Source: Pezicula radicicola (lineage: Eukaryota; Ascomycota; Leotiomycetes; Helotiales; Dermateaceae). Taken from it: a DNA stretch of 64,000 bases. The notes under the pieces are model-generated. The model was not told the origin of the DNA, ran no database searches, and saw nothing but the letters and a program-made list of their open reading frames with translations. Position 1 is the first letter of the stretch. Each line of letters starts with the position of its first letter. The position numbers were made by a program, and so were the translations under genes. The DNA lies in the NCBI GenBank assembly GCA_003008705.1, contig PDUO01000010.1, positions 124,001 through 188,000 of the forward strand, written 5' to 3'. Of the stretch, positions 46,874 through 58,613 are shown piece after piece.

Positions 46874-48460
46874 TTAGTCCCAGTACTTGATACTGCCATC
46901 CAAACCGGCCGTTACCACTTTACTCGATTCCTGTGGATGCCATTCCACACATGTGACAGCACCGCCATGCCCGGCTTGCATCTTGTGCCACATCTTGCTC
47001 GTTTTCCAGTCCCAAAAGCAAACAAATCCACCACTATCACCAGAAGCAACGAATTGTCCGTCCGGACTGCAGGCAACATCAATTGCGTATCCAGCATTAT
47101 TATGGCCCCTAAATGCTTTCTTTCTATTCTGGCGGAACTTGTCGTTGGCGCCGTAAACCACGATCTGGTTGTCAGAAGATTGGTACGCGACATATTTACC
47201 TGAGGGATGCGCGGACGCCCGTGTCATGGCGTACATGTAAGGTTCCGCGATGTATTTTATAGGTACCGGGATATTGTAGTCCCAGGCTCGGAGAGATTTA
47301 TCGTCCGATGTCGTCATAAAGCGGCGATTCTCATCTACAAAGGTGATAGTATTGATGGCAGCAAGGTGGTGATCGTACTCTTGAACCACCTCTCGGGTTC
47401 GAATATCAAATTGTATGATCTTCTTATCCGACATACCTGCGAGGAACTCGTTTGAGTGTTCAGGTGATGGATTAAACTTGATAACGTGGGGAGTCTTTCC
47501 TGTTGTGAAGCGGTTAAGACATTGGCCGGTTTCGGTATCCCAGAGCTTGATCATACGATCATAGGACGCAGACAGGAATTGTGTACCGGTGCTGTTGAAT
47601 GTGACATCTGATAAAGCTTTGGTGTGGCCGGAAAATGTCCGTAATAACTCTTTCTGGTGATATACATCCCATATCTTTGCCGTACCGTCTGCACTTCCAG
47701 AAAGTAGCAGATGTCCTGATCCTGGGAAGAAGCGCAGGCCAGCAATAGGTTTTGTATGGCTCTTCCAGGTATGTACCAATTTCTTTGGGACGTAATTCTT
47801 GGTACTGCCAGGCTCTTTTCTTAAATCGATATCCAGGTCCTGTGGAACATGCATATATGTCCGTCCCTGGTAATCGTACTGTTCTGATCCGTGGAAAGTC
47901 GAGGTCTCCTCCCCTAGTTCCTCAACCTCTTTTCTCTTTGCGAGTGCTTGTGGTAACGCTGGCACAACCGCACCACTCTCAATAACCTCTTCCTCCTCGA
48001 CCTCTTCATACTCCTCATCGCTAGCCAATTCATCGCCCTCCTCCACATCCTCGTATTGTTCCGTTTTGTACTTAGCCCAGGGTCCGACATAAGCATTATC
48101 TCCCTCGACAACGGTAGCATCCCCTTTCTTCTGCCTTTTGGCTCGTATCCTTTCGGCTTCCTCTTTTGCTGCAGCTCCACCAAGGTATTGCGCCTGCGGC
48201 CCTCCTCTCCGTTCAACTGCTCTGTGCTCACTTCTAAATGTGTGTTCGCTGAGATACGTCTCTTGCGCGTATCCGGTCAACACGTTCTTCCGCTTTAGAG
48301 TATTGACCTCATCTTTGAAGGGATTTGCAGGGCCTTGGGTAGGCCGTGAAAGGTTCTCAGCTGTGTATGGTACAACGGCATGATCCTGACCTTCGGCTTG
48401 TCGTACTATGAGCGCATTTTGCGGCGCCATATTTGGCGGGTAGGCATTGAAGTCAGCCAT
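46874..48460 (-). CDS. CDC40: pre-mRNA splicing factor Prp17/Cdc40 (WD40)
   Basis: Spliceosomal WD-repeat protein for the second step of splicing, 528 aa, intronless. The N-terminal 180 residues contain family blocks (NPFKDEVNTLKRKNVLTGY, LSEHTFRSEHRAVER, YVGPWAKYK) and an acidic stretch; the C-terminal part forms a seven-bladed propeller beginning at KLVHTWKSHTKPIAGLRF and ending in DGSIKYWD. The open frame extends 47 codons further upstream, but the ATG at 48460 (MADFNAYPPN) matches family starts and the extension looks like 5' UTR. A conserved nuclear gene, so the PKS cluster probably ends before it. Confidence 0.93.
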   Translation of the reverse strand: MADFNAYPPNMAPQNALIVRQAEGQDHAVVPYTAENLSRPTQGPANPFKDEVNTLKRKNVLTGYAQETYLSEHTFRSEHRAVERRGGPQAQYLGGAAAKEEAERIRAKRQKKGDATVVEGDNAYVGPWAKYKTEQYEDVEEGDELASDEEYEEVEEEEVIESGAVVPALPQALAKRKEVEELGEETSTFHGSEQYDYQGRTYMHVPQDLDIDLRKEPGSTKNYVPKKLVHTWKSHTKPIAGLRFFPGSGHLLLSGSADGTAKIWDVYHQKELLRTFSGHTKALSDVTFNSTGTQFLSASYDRMIKLWDTETGQCLNRFTTGKTPHVIKFNPSPEHSNEFLAGMSDKKIIQFDIRTREVVQEYDHHLAAINTITFVDENRRFMTTSDDKSLRAWDYNIPVPIKYIAEPYMYAMTRASAHPSGKYVAYQSSDNQIVVYGANDKFRQNRKKAFRGHNNAGYAIDVACSPDGQFVASGDSGGFVCFWDWKTSKMWHKMQAGHGGAVTCVEWHPQESSKVVTAGLDGSIKYWD

Positions 48461-49171
48461 CGTTTGGGAGTTTTGAGGGGATATGGAGTCGATGTTGGCG
48501 CAAAATGGGTTGTGTTGAGCGCATGAATGTATAGTCGTAAAGGAATCCCCGGGGAATCGCGTCGTACGAAATTTAGCCCCATGCACGCGATAAGATCCCA
48601 CGTGATTTAAGACGGCGATGAGTTGAGGAACAGCCTCCAGGTGCCCACAGTCATGACATACCTTAAGTTCACATTCCTTTAAGGCACGCTTGAAATTACT
48701 TGCTTTAAGAAACTGAACGCTTGATGCTGCAGTGCTATTTTGAACATGGGAGTCATTCTGGCAAATCTTGGGAGGTCACCTAACCTAATATCAAAGATCC
48801 AAGATCAAGCTCCAACACAATATCCCATTACTGAAAACAAATAGCAGACATGCATTTTCAAGCATGCCCAGGTATCTATCCATGAAAGTACCTCCCAAGA
48901 TGCCATATTCGGACACCTCAATGTAAGGAACCACAGACAACAAGACTCCAAAAGCTAACCATCGTCCACTTCGTAGTCGTTCAATAATTGTCCGACGTAT
49001 TGACCACCCATCGCAATGTACCTAGACTATGGCATTCATAGCCACCGTTCCTCCTGTTCGCCACTTGCCTGTATCCCGCGCACAAGATCCAAGAAGATGC
49101 CCAACCCACGCTAGCTCAGCACTTCTTCATTATGCCTATTATCCGTACCGGGTATCGATTTTAGTGGCAAG
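48461..49171. other. intergenic
   Basis: Promoter side of CDC40 and 3' flank of ERV14. No supported coding region. Confidence 0.5.
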
Positions 49172-49913
49172 TCAATTGGACTCATCTTTAATTAGGGCGA
49201 CAATCATCGAGTATAGGTAAAAGAAGAACATAATCAAGTGGAAGCCAAGCTTGATGAAAGATTCCTAGAGCGCGTTCTTCGTTAGTGCCAATTGTCCCAA
49301 GACATGCAATGCCACTTGTCTAAACAGAGGGCATTCGTACCTTCTTATGCACATTAAGCTTTCTGAAGATCTCCGTAGCGTCGAGGAGATGGGCGTTATC
49401 CACAATCCTAATGTTCAGTCAGCAAAGCTCCGGTAGCAGAAACCCTGAGCATCAATCATAGCTTCCACGACGATATATCGATGTTGGTCGCGCAATATGA
49501 TCTTGGGGGACGTACTTCTTAACGTTGAAAGCTACAAGCGGTAGGTTGAGTAATAATGCCAACCAGTATCCGTTGATAAGGAAGAGGAAAGTCAAGAAGC
49601 CATGAACGGCGGCTTCTGGGATGATGTATGTGTTGAGACGATTGCAGAGATCAATAGGGTTTATATAGTCACTGCGCACACCAAGTCAGCCAGTACTCCA
49701 ATATAAAGTTTAGCACTCTAAGACACTCCACTCTCTTATCTGGTCCCTAGGAAGGTCTTCACAGAGACCTCCATCAACGATTGGAAGGCAAGAGATGGGA
49801 AACACATACCACTCTAGATCGCTATACATGATGGTGAAGAAAACCTGAAGGAACAGATTGACTGCATTTATCAGTACCGCCAACAGGTACAACCATGCTT
49901 CGCCGGACATCAT
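49172..49913 (-). CDS. ERV14: cornichon-family ER cargo receptor Erv14
   Basis: Integral membrane cargo receptor for COPII vesicles, 139 aa. Four exons: 49913-49810, 49671-49516, 49407-49341, 49264-49172. Seen: [19 protein letters not shown] first membrane helix, [16 protein letters not shown], a second helix [16 protein letters not shown], the conserved [17 protein letters not shown] loop and a last hydrophobic helix. Length and order fit cornichon proteins. Two adjacent ATGs (49913 and 49910) are possible starts, differing by one Met. No single frame exceeds 80 codons because of the introns, so the gene is easy to miss. Confidence 0.93.
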
Positions 49914-50624
49914 GATGGGCTTTGGGCAATTCGCGACGTTGCGCACTTCCTACTACAAAGTTTGGCGGGATCTTTGAATCCTGTGTGTGAAGTGCGGATG
50001 TATGGTGCAGCTTCAGAGATATGCTGCGAGCTCGAATCGAAGTGGCTGGAGCTCGGAAAGGGATTTTTCGAGGGGTGTCCCAGACAAAAGACGAGGTCGC
50101 GACAGAGGGTGAGGCTCAAAATTGCGATAGGGGCACGGCGCAGCTGGAACAGCGTTGGTAGAATGGCGGAGAGGAGGGGAGGCGTTGCACGAGAAAATGT
50201 GGAAGCTATCGCACAAGCTGTGTCGATGTCGAGGTCAGACGAAGCAGCAGCGGGAATGATGAAATCAGTGAGGCTCCGACCGAATTTACAAGATCTAGCG
50301 TTACCTAGCTGGTGCTGCACGGATAGTCCACGTATGCTAAAGCCCATTGGGCCGCTTAGCCATCACATGTCAGGGGAGCTACGGGGAGCTACTGGCCTGA
50401 ACTACAGTAGATGGGGGATGGGCCAGGTACTGCCCGAGCTACTAAACGCCTCGACAGTGGCATTCTTAGCTGCACCTTTTTGACAAGTCATAAAGCCATA
50501 GCAATCTTTGTAGTTTAGTGAAAAGCCATTCTTGGGCCAAACATGTCAAACATGTCAAACATCCAAGAGCGAAATGGTTTCTCTCTCACTGAGTAACTTG
50601 GGTTCATTTTCACAAGGACTATCT
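49914..50624. other. intergenic
   Basis: Upstream of ERV14 and downstream of MAP1. A 173-codon rightward frame (49962-50483) overlaps the ERV14 promoter and has no family features; I treat it as chance. Confidence 0.45.
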
Positions 50625-52054
50625 TCAGCTCTCGGTCTTCTCCCCATTTGTTGCCCCATTAACTGCTACTACCTCTGGCATTGGTTCTGGGCCACCTGGA
50701 GAATCTGGAAACCGTGCTGTCAGAACCTCAACACCTTCCTCGGTGACCAACAGTGTGTGTTCTGCGGGACAATTAGCAAAGCTCGTGTTGACAATCAGGA
50801 ATTTAAACTTACCAAATTGGGCCGTCTTCTTTCCGTCAATAGTCACACTCGTCCAGTTATCTGGCCAGGTCTTGTCCCGATAACTACCTAAGGCGACCAT
50901 AGGTTCTATCGTAAAGCACATGCCTGGTTTTGCTGCTCCGACAGCCTTGTTCTTGGCATAATGTGGGATGTTCGGCGAGCAATGGAACAGGCTGTTGATA
51001 CCGTGACCACAGTACGTCCGGATGACACTGCACTTCTTCGATTTAACGTGCTTTTCTATCACATTGCCATACTCTCTGAACAAGGCCCCTGGCTTGACCA
51101 ACTTAATGGCCTCGTCAAGAGATTCCCTGGCAGCTTCGACAACTCGGACGGTATCTGGATCAGCCTTCGCTTTGTCGCCAATGTAATATGTCTCGTTGAT
51201 ATCGCCATGGAAACCTCCATGGTACAGGGTGACATCAATGTTTAGAATATCGCCGTCGAGGAGAACGCGCTGATCGGGAATTCCATGGCAAATGACTTCG
51301 TTCGGTGATGTGCAGACGGATTTTGGGAAATTAACGTAGTTGAGGGGTGAAGGGTATGACTTTAATCGTTAGTACCTGGGGACGTCTGCCGTAACTTTGG
51401 TGGAAATCTTACTTCCCTCTCCACACAAGCCTCATGTACGATCTTGTCGATATAGTCTGTAGTGACACCTGGAACAGCAGCCCTTGCAGCAATATCCAGC
51501 ACTTCTCTTGCCAACCGGCAGACCTTTCTCATGCCCTCTTGTTGCTCTTTGTTCAGAATTTCGATCTTATTCTGGGATCGCCACGAGTTCTCGCTTCTTG
51601 GGACACCATCTTTCCAGTAGTCGGGGTACGGTATACTCTTGGGTACTTTTCGTGTCTCTGATAATGGATATACAGGCCGGAGACTGCCAGTGTAGGCGTA
51701 GGTGGGGAAAGGGTTGTAAAGCCCGGTGTCTGGATCGGGTTTAGAGACGACTTTGGGGGTAACAAAATTGCTGAGGAAATTACTTTGTGATTTGTGCACA
51801 CTCTTGTGATCGCTCTAGAGAATCTGTTAGCAAAAAGGCACATTCCCAGCCTCGAGGCCATAGTTTGCGCGCGCACGAGAACTGCTGGTGTGGGACAGAG
51901 AAATCAAACTCACCCAATTCCTCTTAAAGCAGTCTTGCGAGCAGAAATAGCTGTCTTTCATGCCGAGCTTCAAACAAGTTGGGCACTGGAGCGTTCCCGC
52001 ATCATTGTCGCAGTCCCCACCAAGACATTTTCTCTTCGCAGGTGGTTCGGTCAT
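50625..52054 (-). CDS. MAP1: methionine aminopeptidase 1
   Basis: Type I methionine aminopeptidase, 408 aa, removing the initiator Met from nascent proteins at the ribosome. Four exons: 52054-51914, 51814-51413, 51359-50813, 50761-50625. Seen: an N-terminal Cys-rich zinc-finger region ([18 protein letters not shown], then YFCSQDC), typical of eukaryotic type I; catalytic core with [26 protein letters not shown] (metal Asp pair), YCGHGI (metal His), FTIEPM and [10 protein letters not shown] (metal Glu pair). All metal ligands are present. Housekeeping; it is divergent from BNA4. No sign that it is a cluster resistance gene. Confidence 0.94.
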
Positions 52055-52435
52055 GGCGCAAGCTGCTGTGATATCAAAATGTTTCTGATAGTTGTGAGGG
52101 GAGGGCCTGGATAATGCAGAGTGTGCGGGCGAGCTCTTTTTCTTGCGGGGCACGACAAGGCAAAAGTTAGATAGCTATGTTTTGTATTTATTCTGTCAGC
52201 CTCGAACCATTCCAAGGGCGTACGGAGTCAAAAATCAACAGGGGGTGGGGTGAGTTTAGCATCAGTACCTAGCCGGCTATTTGAAAGCAGATTTCTAGCC
52301 ACACGCTAAGAAGTCGTTGGTCAAAGATTGACTAACACTAACAAAGAGACCTTCGCATTCAGTCTCTTCTTTACTTTTTCAGCTCATTCTCTCCAACTCC
52401 TTTTTTTTTGTTCGCTTTGCTGTGATGTCCTCCTG
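52055..52435. other. divergent promoter MAP1/BNA4
   Basis: About 380 bases between the two divergent start codons. Contains a pyrimidine-rich run just upstream of BNA4. An in-frame TTG upstream of the BNA4 ATG is not used as start. Confidence 0.5.
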
Positions 52436-54355
52436 ATGGCTCAACCACAGAAGACTTTGGTCATTGGTGCAGGCCCAGTGGGTGCTTTAGCTGCTCTCTA
52501 TGCAGCTCAGCGGGGCCATAATGTCGAAGTCTACGAGTTGCGAAGTGGTACGTCTGTCGAATTCTTTCTCTTGCCGTCTCTTGCCGGCAACTCCCCTTCA
52601 GCCATTATTTTTCACGTCCTTTTACAATTCCAAGGAGAGACCCTTGGATCTGATACCATACATCACGTGACGCTGGAATACCTTGTGATGCGGCACTACC
52701 TCGAGGGCATTAGCTCGTACTTTGCGTTACGGACTACCGTATTTCTAGCAACTTGATGTTCATGTTGTAGTGTTATCTTGTTCAATTGTTGTTTTCTTCT
52801 TGAAAATTATAAATCCGTTTATTTTTCTGCATATTGAGCTTCTGCAGTTCTCTTGCCAGCATAACTCGCTACGCTCAAAGTCTTCTAATTATCCATCTCA
52901 CAGATCTACGGGATCCTTCTACAACACCTCTCAATTTCACAAAGTCTATTAACTTAGCACTTTCCGAGCGTGGTATCAATGCTATGCGAGAATCTGGACG
53001 ACCCGAACTACTCGAGAGGGTTGTGAAAGAAACAATACCAATGAGAGGTCGCATGATTCATGGCAAGGATAATTCCGGCGGATTGTATGAGCAAGCCCAA
53101 GACTATGATGTTCATGGAAGAGTAAGCTGGCTTTAAAATGATAAGAACTCTGCTGACAATGATAGACTATATTCGCTGTTGACCGTGCTGGACTCAATAA
53201 GCACTTGCTAGACGAGTTAGAAGCAATGCCAAACGTCAAGTTCTTTTTCAACCACAAAATGACGGGAGCCGACTTCAAGAGAAACAAAGCATGGTTTGAG
53301 GAGCAGGGTAAAGCAGAGAGTAATGGCCGAGGAAAAGAGATCGAAGTCGACTTTGATTTATTAATCGGTGCAGATGGGGCACATTCTGCAGCACGCTACC
53401 ACCTGATGAAGTATACACGAATGGATTACCAGCAGGAGTACATCGATACCCTTTGGTGTGAATTCACAATTCCCGCCAAAGATCCTTCAGCCAAATATGG
53501 CCCAGATGCAATGTTTCGGATCTCGCCTCATCATCTGCACATCTGGCCTGGAAAGGAGCATATGTTCATCGCAATCCCTAGTTTTGTAAGACACTTCTTT
53601 CAATCAATCCTGTAAATTCTAACGGATCGTAGGATGGCTCATTCACCTGTACTCTCTTCATGCCTTCAGCGGAATACGATACGCTAGATAAAGATCCCAA
53701 CTCAGTTCCGACTTTCTTCAACAAGAACTTCCCTGGCGTGTCTTCATTGATACAACCATCCGCTCTCATCTCATCATTTCAAAACAACCCACATCTACCT
53801 CTCATAAGCATTCGATGCCATCCACACCATTTCTCAAGTTCGGGCGTCATAGTCGGTGACGCCGCTCATGCCATGTATCCCTTCTACGGGCAAGGCATGA
53901 ACGCTGGTCTAGAAGACATACGAGTACTATTCTCAATCCTGGACAAACATCTGACAGATGAAAATCCATCACCATACCAGCGCGGAGAAGCACTCGCAGA
54001 GTACTCAGCATTCCGAACACCAGACGCACACGCTATCAACACCCTTGCCCTACAAAACTACGTCGAGATGCGAGCCTCTGTCGTATCGCCCGTATATAAG
54101 CTCAGAAAATGGCTAGAAGAGTCATTGAGCGTATATGTGCCGAGTCTTGGATGGCAGACCAAGTATTCGAGGGTCAGCTTTGGTAATGAAAGATATTCGG
54201 AGGTTATTAGGCGAAGTGAGAGGCAAGGTCAGTTATTGTTAAGGGGATTGGTGGGTTTTATGGTTAGTCCTTTTGTGGTTGGTGCCATTGTGGGGTTGTA
54301 TAGGTGGAGAGCTGCGAAGGGGTGGTTTAAGATTCCTGGTTGGCTGTTTGCTTAA
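52436..54355 (+). CDS. BNA4: kynurenine 3-monooxygenase
   Basis: FAD/NADPH aromatic hydroxylase converting kynurenine to 3-hydroxykynurenine in the de novo NAD pathway, at the mitochondrial outer membrane. 490 aa, four exons: 52436-52547, 52904-53121, 53166-53585, 53633-54355. Seen: N-terminal FAD motif [13 protein letters not shown], the [21 protein letters not shown] block, [13 protein letters not shown], and [23 protein letters not shown] hydrophobic C-terminal segment ([16 protein letters not shown]) serves as membrane anchor. Intron 1 is 356 bases, far longer than the others (45-50). Housekeeping by family. Confidence 0.94.
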
Positions 54356-55141
54356 TTGTAAGGTATTATGTTGGAATAGATTTTGAAATATTTGTATTTT
54401 GTTCCCTTCATGGCTATAGCGTATTCAATACTATAATGCGTGGGAGAAAATAGGAAATGGGAAATGGGAAATGGCTCTATCGTAGAAATTGAAATATGTT
54501 ATGGAATGGTTATTTTGTGCAACTCTTTTCATTGTGTGTAGAGAGCTACTAAAGTGGGTAAGAAGTGAGGTTATATACCAAAGTGAGGCTTACGTGTCCC
54601 ACGTGACTCGGAACAAGTATTTCTCCGATTTCATTCAAACATATGTTACGTATGGTACAGTCCCTGCTACTTGACTGTATAGTATACCTACCTATCTAAG
54701 AGTCTAAACTAAGAGTTACGTATGAGTTTAAGGTCACTTAGGCAACGTATTTAAGTAACTTACTTGGCTAGAGTATCTAACTTATTTGAGTAAATGACTC
54801 GGGTAGAGCAACTCGCTTGATCTAGTGAAAAGTAATACGTCATGAGTCTCCTGTGAAACATAGGGACTATACGAATGGCGATGAAATAGATTCTTTTTCG
54901 GGGGGAAACAAAAGAAATGACTGGAGTTATTTCCAGAATAAACTATACTTTAAACTTATCAATTTCATTGCAGACCTCGACTAAAAGCCAAAAAATCGAA
55001 CTCTAGCTAAGTCTGGGCAGTTAATAAAGGATGTTTTATAAAACACTCATCAAACCGCCTTATTGGCATTTCTAAATGTTCATATACCTAGGTCTGAGCG
55101 TTGCACGTCATTTTATGCATAAATTGCGGGAATCTGACGAC
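54356..55141. other. intergenic with minisatellite-family copy
   Basis: AT-rich. At about 54733-54830 there is a degenerate run of TTACTTGNNTNGAGTAA-like units related to the array near 57.8 kb. No gene. Confidence 0.5.
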
Positions 55142-55501
55142 TTATGTGTTCTGTTTCCGCAAGTTAGCGCTATGCTTTTCCCCATCAATAAGGGCGTCAA
55201 TCTCTTCGAGAGTCTTGCCCTTCGTTTCAATCTAGTGAAAGAAGATGAAAGCCTACTCCAAGACATCCCAGGACGCGTTGATGAAGTATATCTTGTATGA
55301 TATTACAGAAAGAGCAACTGGGAAGGCATAGGTGACTAGGACCCTTTAAAGCAACAGTATTAGCCGTTCAATATTCTCTTCGGAAAATTGTTGCTGAACT
55401 TACCCGGCTATATTGACACCCAATGTAAAACATGCCATCCCGGTAGCTCTGATAGAATAGTTCAAGACTTCAGATGGATAGAGGACAGTCAAGTTACAAG
55501 A
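55142..55501 (-). pseudogene. sugar transporter C-terminal relic
   Basis: A decayed fragment of an MFS sugar transporter. Two ghost exons, 55501-55404 and 55343-55142, still have a good GT donor and AG acceptor and join in frame. Translation of the first includes LYPSEVLNYSIRATGMACF; the second has YKIYFINASWDV, then a stop, AFIFFH, a second stop, then IETKGKTLEEIDALIDG, which is the typical sugar-porter C-terminus. The two in-frame TAG codons and the absence of any upstream exons mark it as dead. It is of a different subfamily from the intact transporter at 0.3-2.2 kb. Confidence 0.8.
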
Positions 55502-55952
55502 CTGGAGAATATTACTTGGCAATGCTAAACTGACTGACTCTTTGCTGTAATGTTTCTAGATGAATCCTACCGACCTTGGACCGAACCAACGAGAAGATAG
55601 AAACCCGATGGATTTTATATGTCAATGTGATTCCTGTGTTCATCATACGTGGAAATCTGATGCCAAGCGAAATAGAGATCAGTTGAAGTTCAGCTAGTCA
55701 TTGAGATAACCAATGTACTGTAGAGTTTAACATATATCTATGCATTATGTAACTTGCGTGAGACGATTGATTGTCTTCGTAAACCGTTTTGTTCAGCATC
55801 AAATAAGCAATCAAAATATCCATCTGGCGAGAATTCGATTACTCTTCAAGTACATATTGCTCCATCGTTAAAAGCATGTTCGACGATTTCAAAATAAATT
55901 TTCACCATATCAGCTTCTCTCTACTCTTATTACTCACTTCTAATCATCAGAA
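55502..55952. other. intergenic, promoter of PRISE-type gene
   Basis: About 450 AT-rich bases. No further exons of the transporter relic could be found here. Confidence 0.5.
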
Positions 55953-57171
55953 ATGGCGCATGCATTAGTGTTAGGTGCATCGGGAATCTCCGGCTGGGCA
56001 GTTCTCACACAAGCTCTGAACTATCCCACGCCAACTACCTTTACCCAAATAACAGGCACCACAAACCGACCATTATCTCGCAAAGACGCCCTAATTCCAA
56101 TTGACGACTCCAGGGTAAATCTTGTTGATGGCATTGATTTCACAAAATCCACAGAAACCGTTACAGCAACCCTAAAAGAGAAGATTCCATCAATAAATAC
56201 CGTCACCCATGTATTCTTCACAGGTAGAGAAATTCCTCATCCTTCTTAGCCCCGAAACCTACTAAATACGATCTATAGCATACATCGTACCGAAAGAGCC
56301 CGGCCCCAAAGCCCTCAAAGCAGCCAACGATTCCCTCCTAAAAACAGCAATCCAAGCAATCGAATCCCTAGCACCTTCCCTCAAATCAGTAATTCTACAA
56401 ACAGGAGGAAAAGCCTACGGACTACTCTTCGCGCAACACATAAAATTAACACCACCATTCCACGAATCCCTCCCCCGAGTCCCCTCCCCCTGGGGCGAAG
56501 AAATATTCTACTATTCGCAATACGACATCCTGGCATCATTATGCAAAGGAAAAGCATGGACATTCACAGAGATCCGTCCGGATACCATTATTGGTTTTGT
56601 ACCTGGCACAAACGCCATGAATCTTGCACAAGGATTGGGGTTTTATCTCACATTGTTTAGGGAGGTTTATGGTGTTGGTGCTACTTGTGTTTATCCGGGT
56701 ACAGAAGCTGGTTATCATTCTAAACATACGGATTCTAGTCAGGATATGATTGGCAAGTTAGAGATTTTCGCGGCTATGAATTCGGAGAGGTGTGGTGGGG
56801 GATGTAGTTTTAATGTTGCGGATGGTGAGGTTGTTACTTGGGTTGATGTTTGGTCTGGTTTGTGTTCTTACTTTGGTCTTGAGGCTGCTGAGCCTAAGGC
56901 TTCTCAAGGGGAAAGCCAGAGTACGGGGCAATTTATTTCGGAGCATGGGAAGTTGTGGGAGGGGATTCGGAAACGGGAGGGTTTGAAGGAGATGGATGTT
57001 TTGACTCATAATTGGTGGTTTGTGGATCGTATCTTGCAGATTCCTTTTGATAGACAGTTTGATCTGGAGAGTTGTCGGGCTGTGGGATTTAAGGAGTCGG
57101 TTGATAGTGTGAAGGGGTATACGTTGGTTTTTGATAGGATGAGGGAGGCTGGAATGATTCCGACATTTTAG
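55953..57171 (+). CDS. PRISE-type SDR (progesterone 5-beta-reductase-like)
   Basis: Extended/atypical SDR, 387 aa, of the group related to plant progesterone 5-beta-reductase and iridoid synthase, which reduce enones with NADPH. Two exons, 55953-56223 and 56279-57171. Seen: N-terminal cofactor motif VLGASGISGWA, TTNRPLS after the second strand, a QTGGKAYG strand, EEIFYYSQYDIL where the family has its YxxxD-like active region, RPDTIIGFVPG, and FNVADGEVVTWVDVW in the substrate domain. Fungal members occur widely, often as single genes of unknown substrate. The length fits. It is about 9.5 kb beyond the PKS, past housekeeping genes, so cluster membership is not implied. Confidence 0.82.
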
Positions 57172-58613
57172 ATTGCGGTAGATGGGAAAGAGTTGATGTG
57201 GAAAATGGTGTTTAATGAGTTTTATGTAGGGAATGATTTCTAGAGATTATGTTTGAGTAGCTAATTTTATCGCTCTATTTAAGCGAGAGAAAGGAGGACG
57301 AAGAAACTTACATTACAACAAGACAAGATTTGGTTTAGATTAGTATTTCAATAGCATAGCGTGGTTCAAAGTAAATAGATATATACTCCAATATGTATCG
57401 CATAACCGAGACGGGTTTAAAGATCTCCAATAACTTTTAAATTCTTTAACGGTTCAGTCAACAAGTCATCGATTCTTATCACTAAACGAGAGGACGTACA
57501 GTACAGTACAGGTACATTCGTACAAATTACTATTCGAGTAAACCTTCCACAACGATCTCTTGACTACCTAGTATCCATTCAATTAAAATTATGGTTTAGG
57601 CCGTATTTTGAGATCAAGAATATTATTCTACAACACATGAGCATAAATACCTCTGAAGCTATGCTCCTGTAATTACTTCTGATTAGAATTTGGCGACTTG
57701 GAATTTTCCGGGAGTGATATTGGCGTTCGCAGCATTATACTCTTTACTTCGAGCGACTCACTTGGATTGGGTAACGAAATTAATTTCAGTAATTCAGTGC
57801 CTTCCATGAGCTTTATGTAAGTCAAATAGCTGAATCAAGTAGGTTCCTCAAATAAGTCAGTTACTCAAGCTAGTCACTTTAATAAGTTCAGGTTAGTTAT
57901 TCTAATCAAGTCGGTTACTTAAATCAAGTGAGTTTAGTGAGTTATTCAAACAAGTGAGCTACTCAAATCAAGTGAAGTTATTTAAACTTAAACCAGGTTT
58001 TCAAATCCAATACAGTACCAGAGGCAGGCTACGGAGATCCCTCCGGATACAATCACATGATCTCAGGGAGTCAGAGTTTCTCAGATGGCCTGCCAAGAAC
58101 TGCCGATCGATCGATGCCACGCTGAAATGTCGGCGTTACTTCACTTTAATCCGGTTTGGTATGAATATATCACCTGGAATTTATATCCAAACAATAGGGA
58201 TGCTCCTCCTGCTGCGACAATAATGATGCTGTGCCGGTGTAAGGTAAGCGGTGTATTTCTGTCACCTTTCAAGTTTCTTCCCTAGCTTTCTTCAATGTGG
58301 GTCTGCGTCTGGACTCCAGAGGCTGAGAGGCTGAGAGGCTGGATCATGGAATGCGACAGCCTCTCAGTATTTTGTACGAATAGGTACTTGGAATATATGG
58401 AGAACTGCAAATTACAGGCACACCCACACCCACGACGACGGAGCACGATATCCAGCAGAAGCGTACATGGGTTCCTTCAAACTATTCTGGCAGAGGAAAC
58501 GCTTTCGCGCCATAGTTGAGGACTGGAAGTCAACACCCATAATGCGAAGACGACCCAACGCGAAGAAGAACACCTGATATCCGACACTCTCGGGCCACGA
58601 GGCCATAATCGAC
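57172..58613. other. intergenic with minisatellite
   Basis: About 1.4 kb between the PRISE-type gene and the histidine kinase, including the repeat array described separately and the kinase promoter. No supported coding region. Confidence 0.5.
57754..57990. repeat. degenerate minisatellite
   Basis: Array of roughly 18-base degenerate units of the type AGTTACTCAAATCAAGTG, with at least eight recognisable units and variable spacing. Related shorter copies are found near 6781-6830, 23995-24070, 54733-54830 and 63071-63112, in both orientations. Non-coding. Confidence 0.65.

Noticed and set aside
48461..48601. N-terminal extension of CDC40
   Set aside because: The extra 47 codons do not resemble the family; the ATG at 48460 gives the usual N-terminus.
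49962..50483. 173-codon plus-strand frame
   Set aside because: It lies across the ERV14 promoter and upstream region, with arginine/glycine-rich chance composition and no family features.
50625..52054. Methionine aminopeptidase as cluster self-resistance, by analogy to fumagillin
   Set aside because: It is a type I enzyme with the normal zinc-finger region and intact ligands, lies beyond CDC40 and ERV14, and no terpene cyclase is present. It is most simply the housekeeping MAP1.
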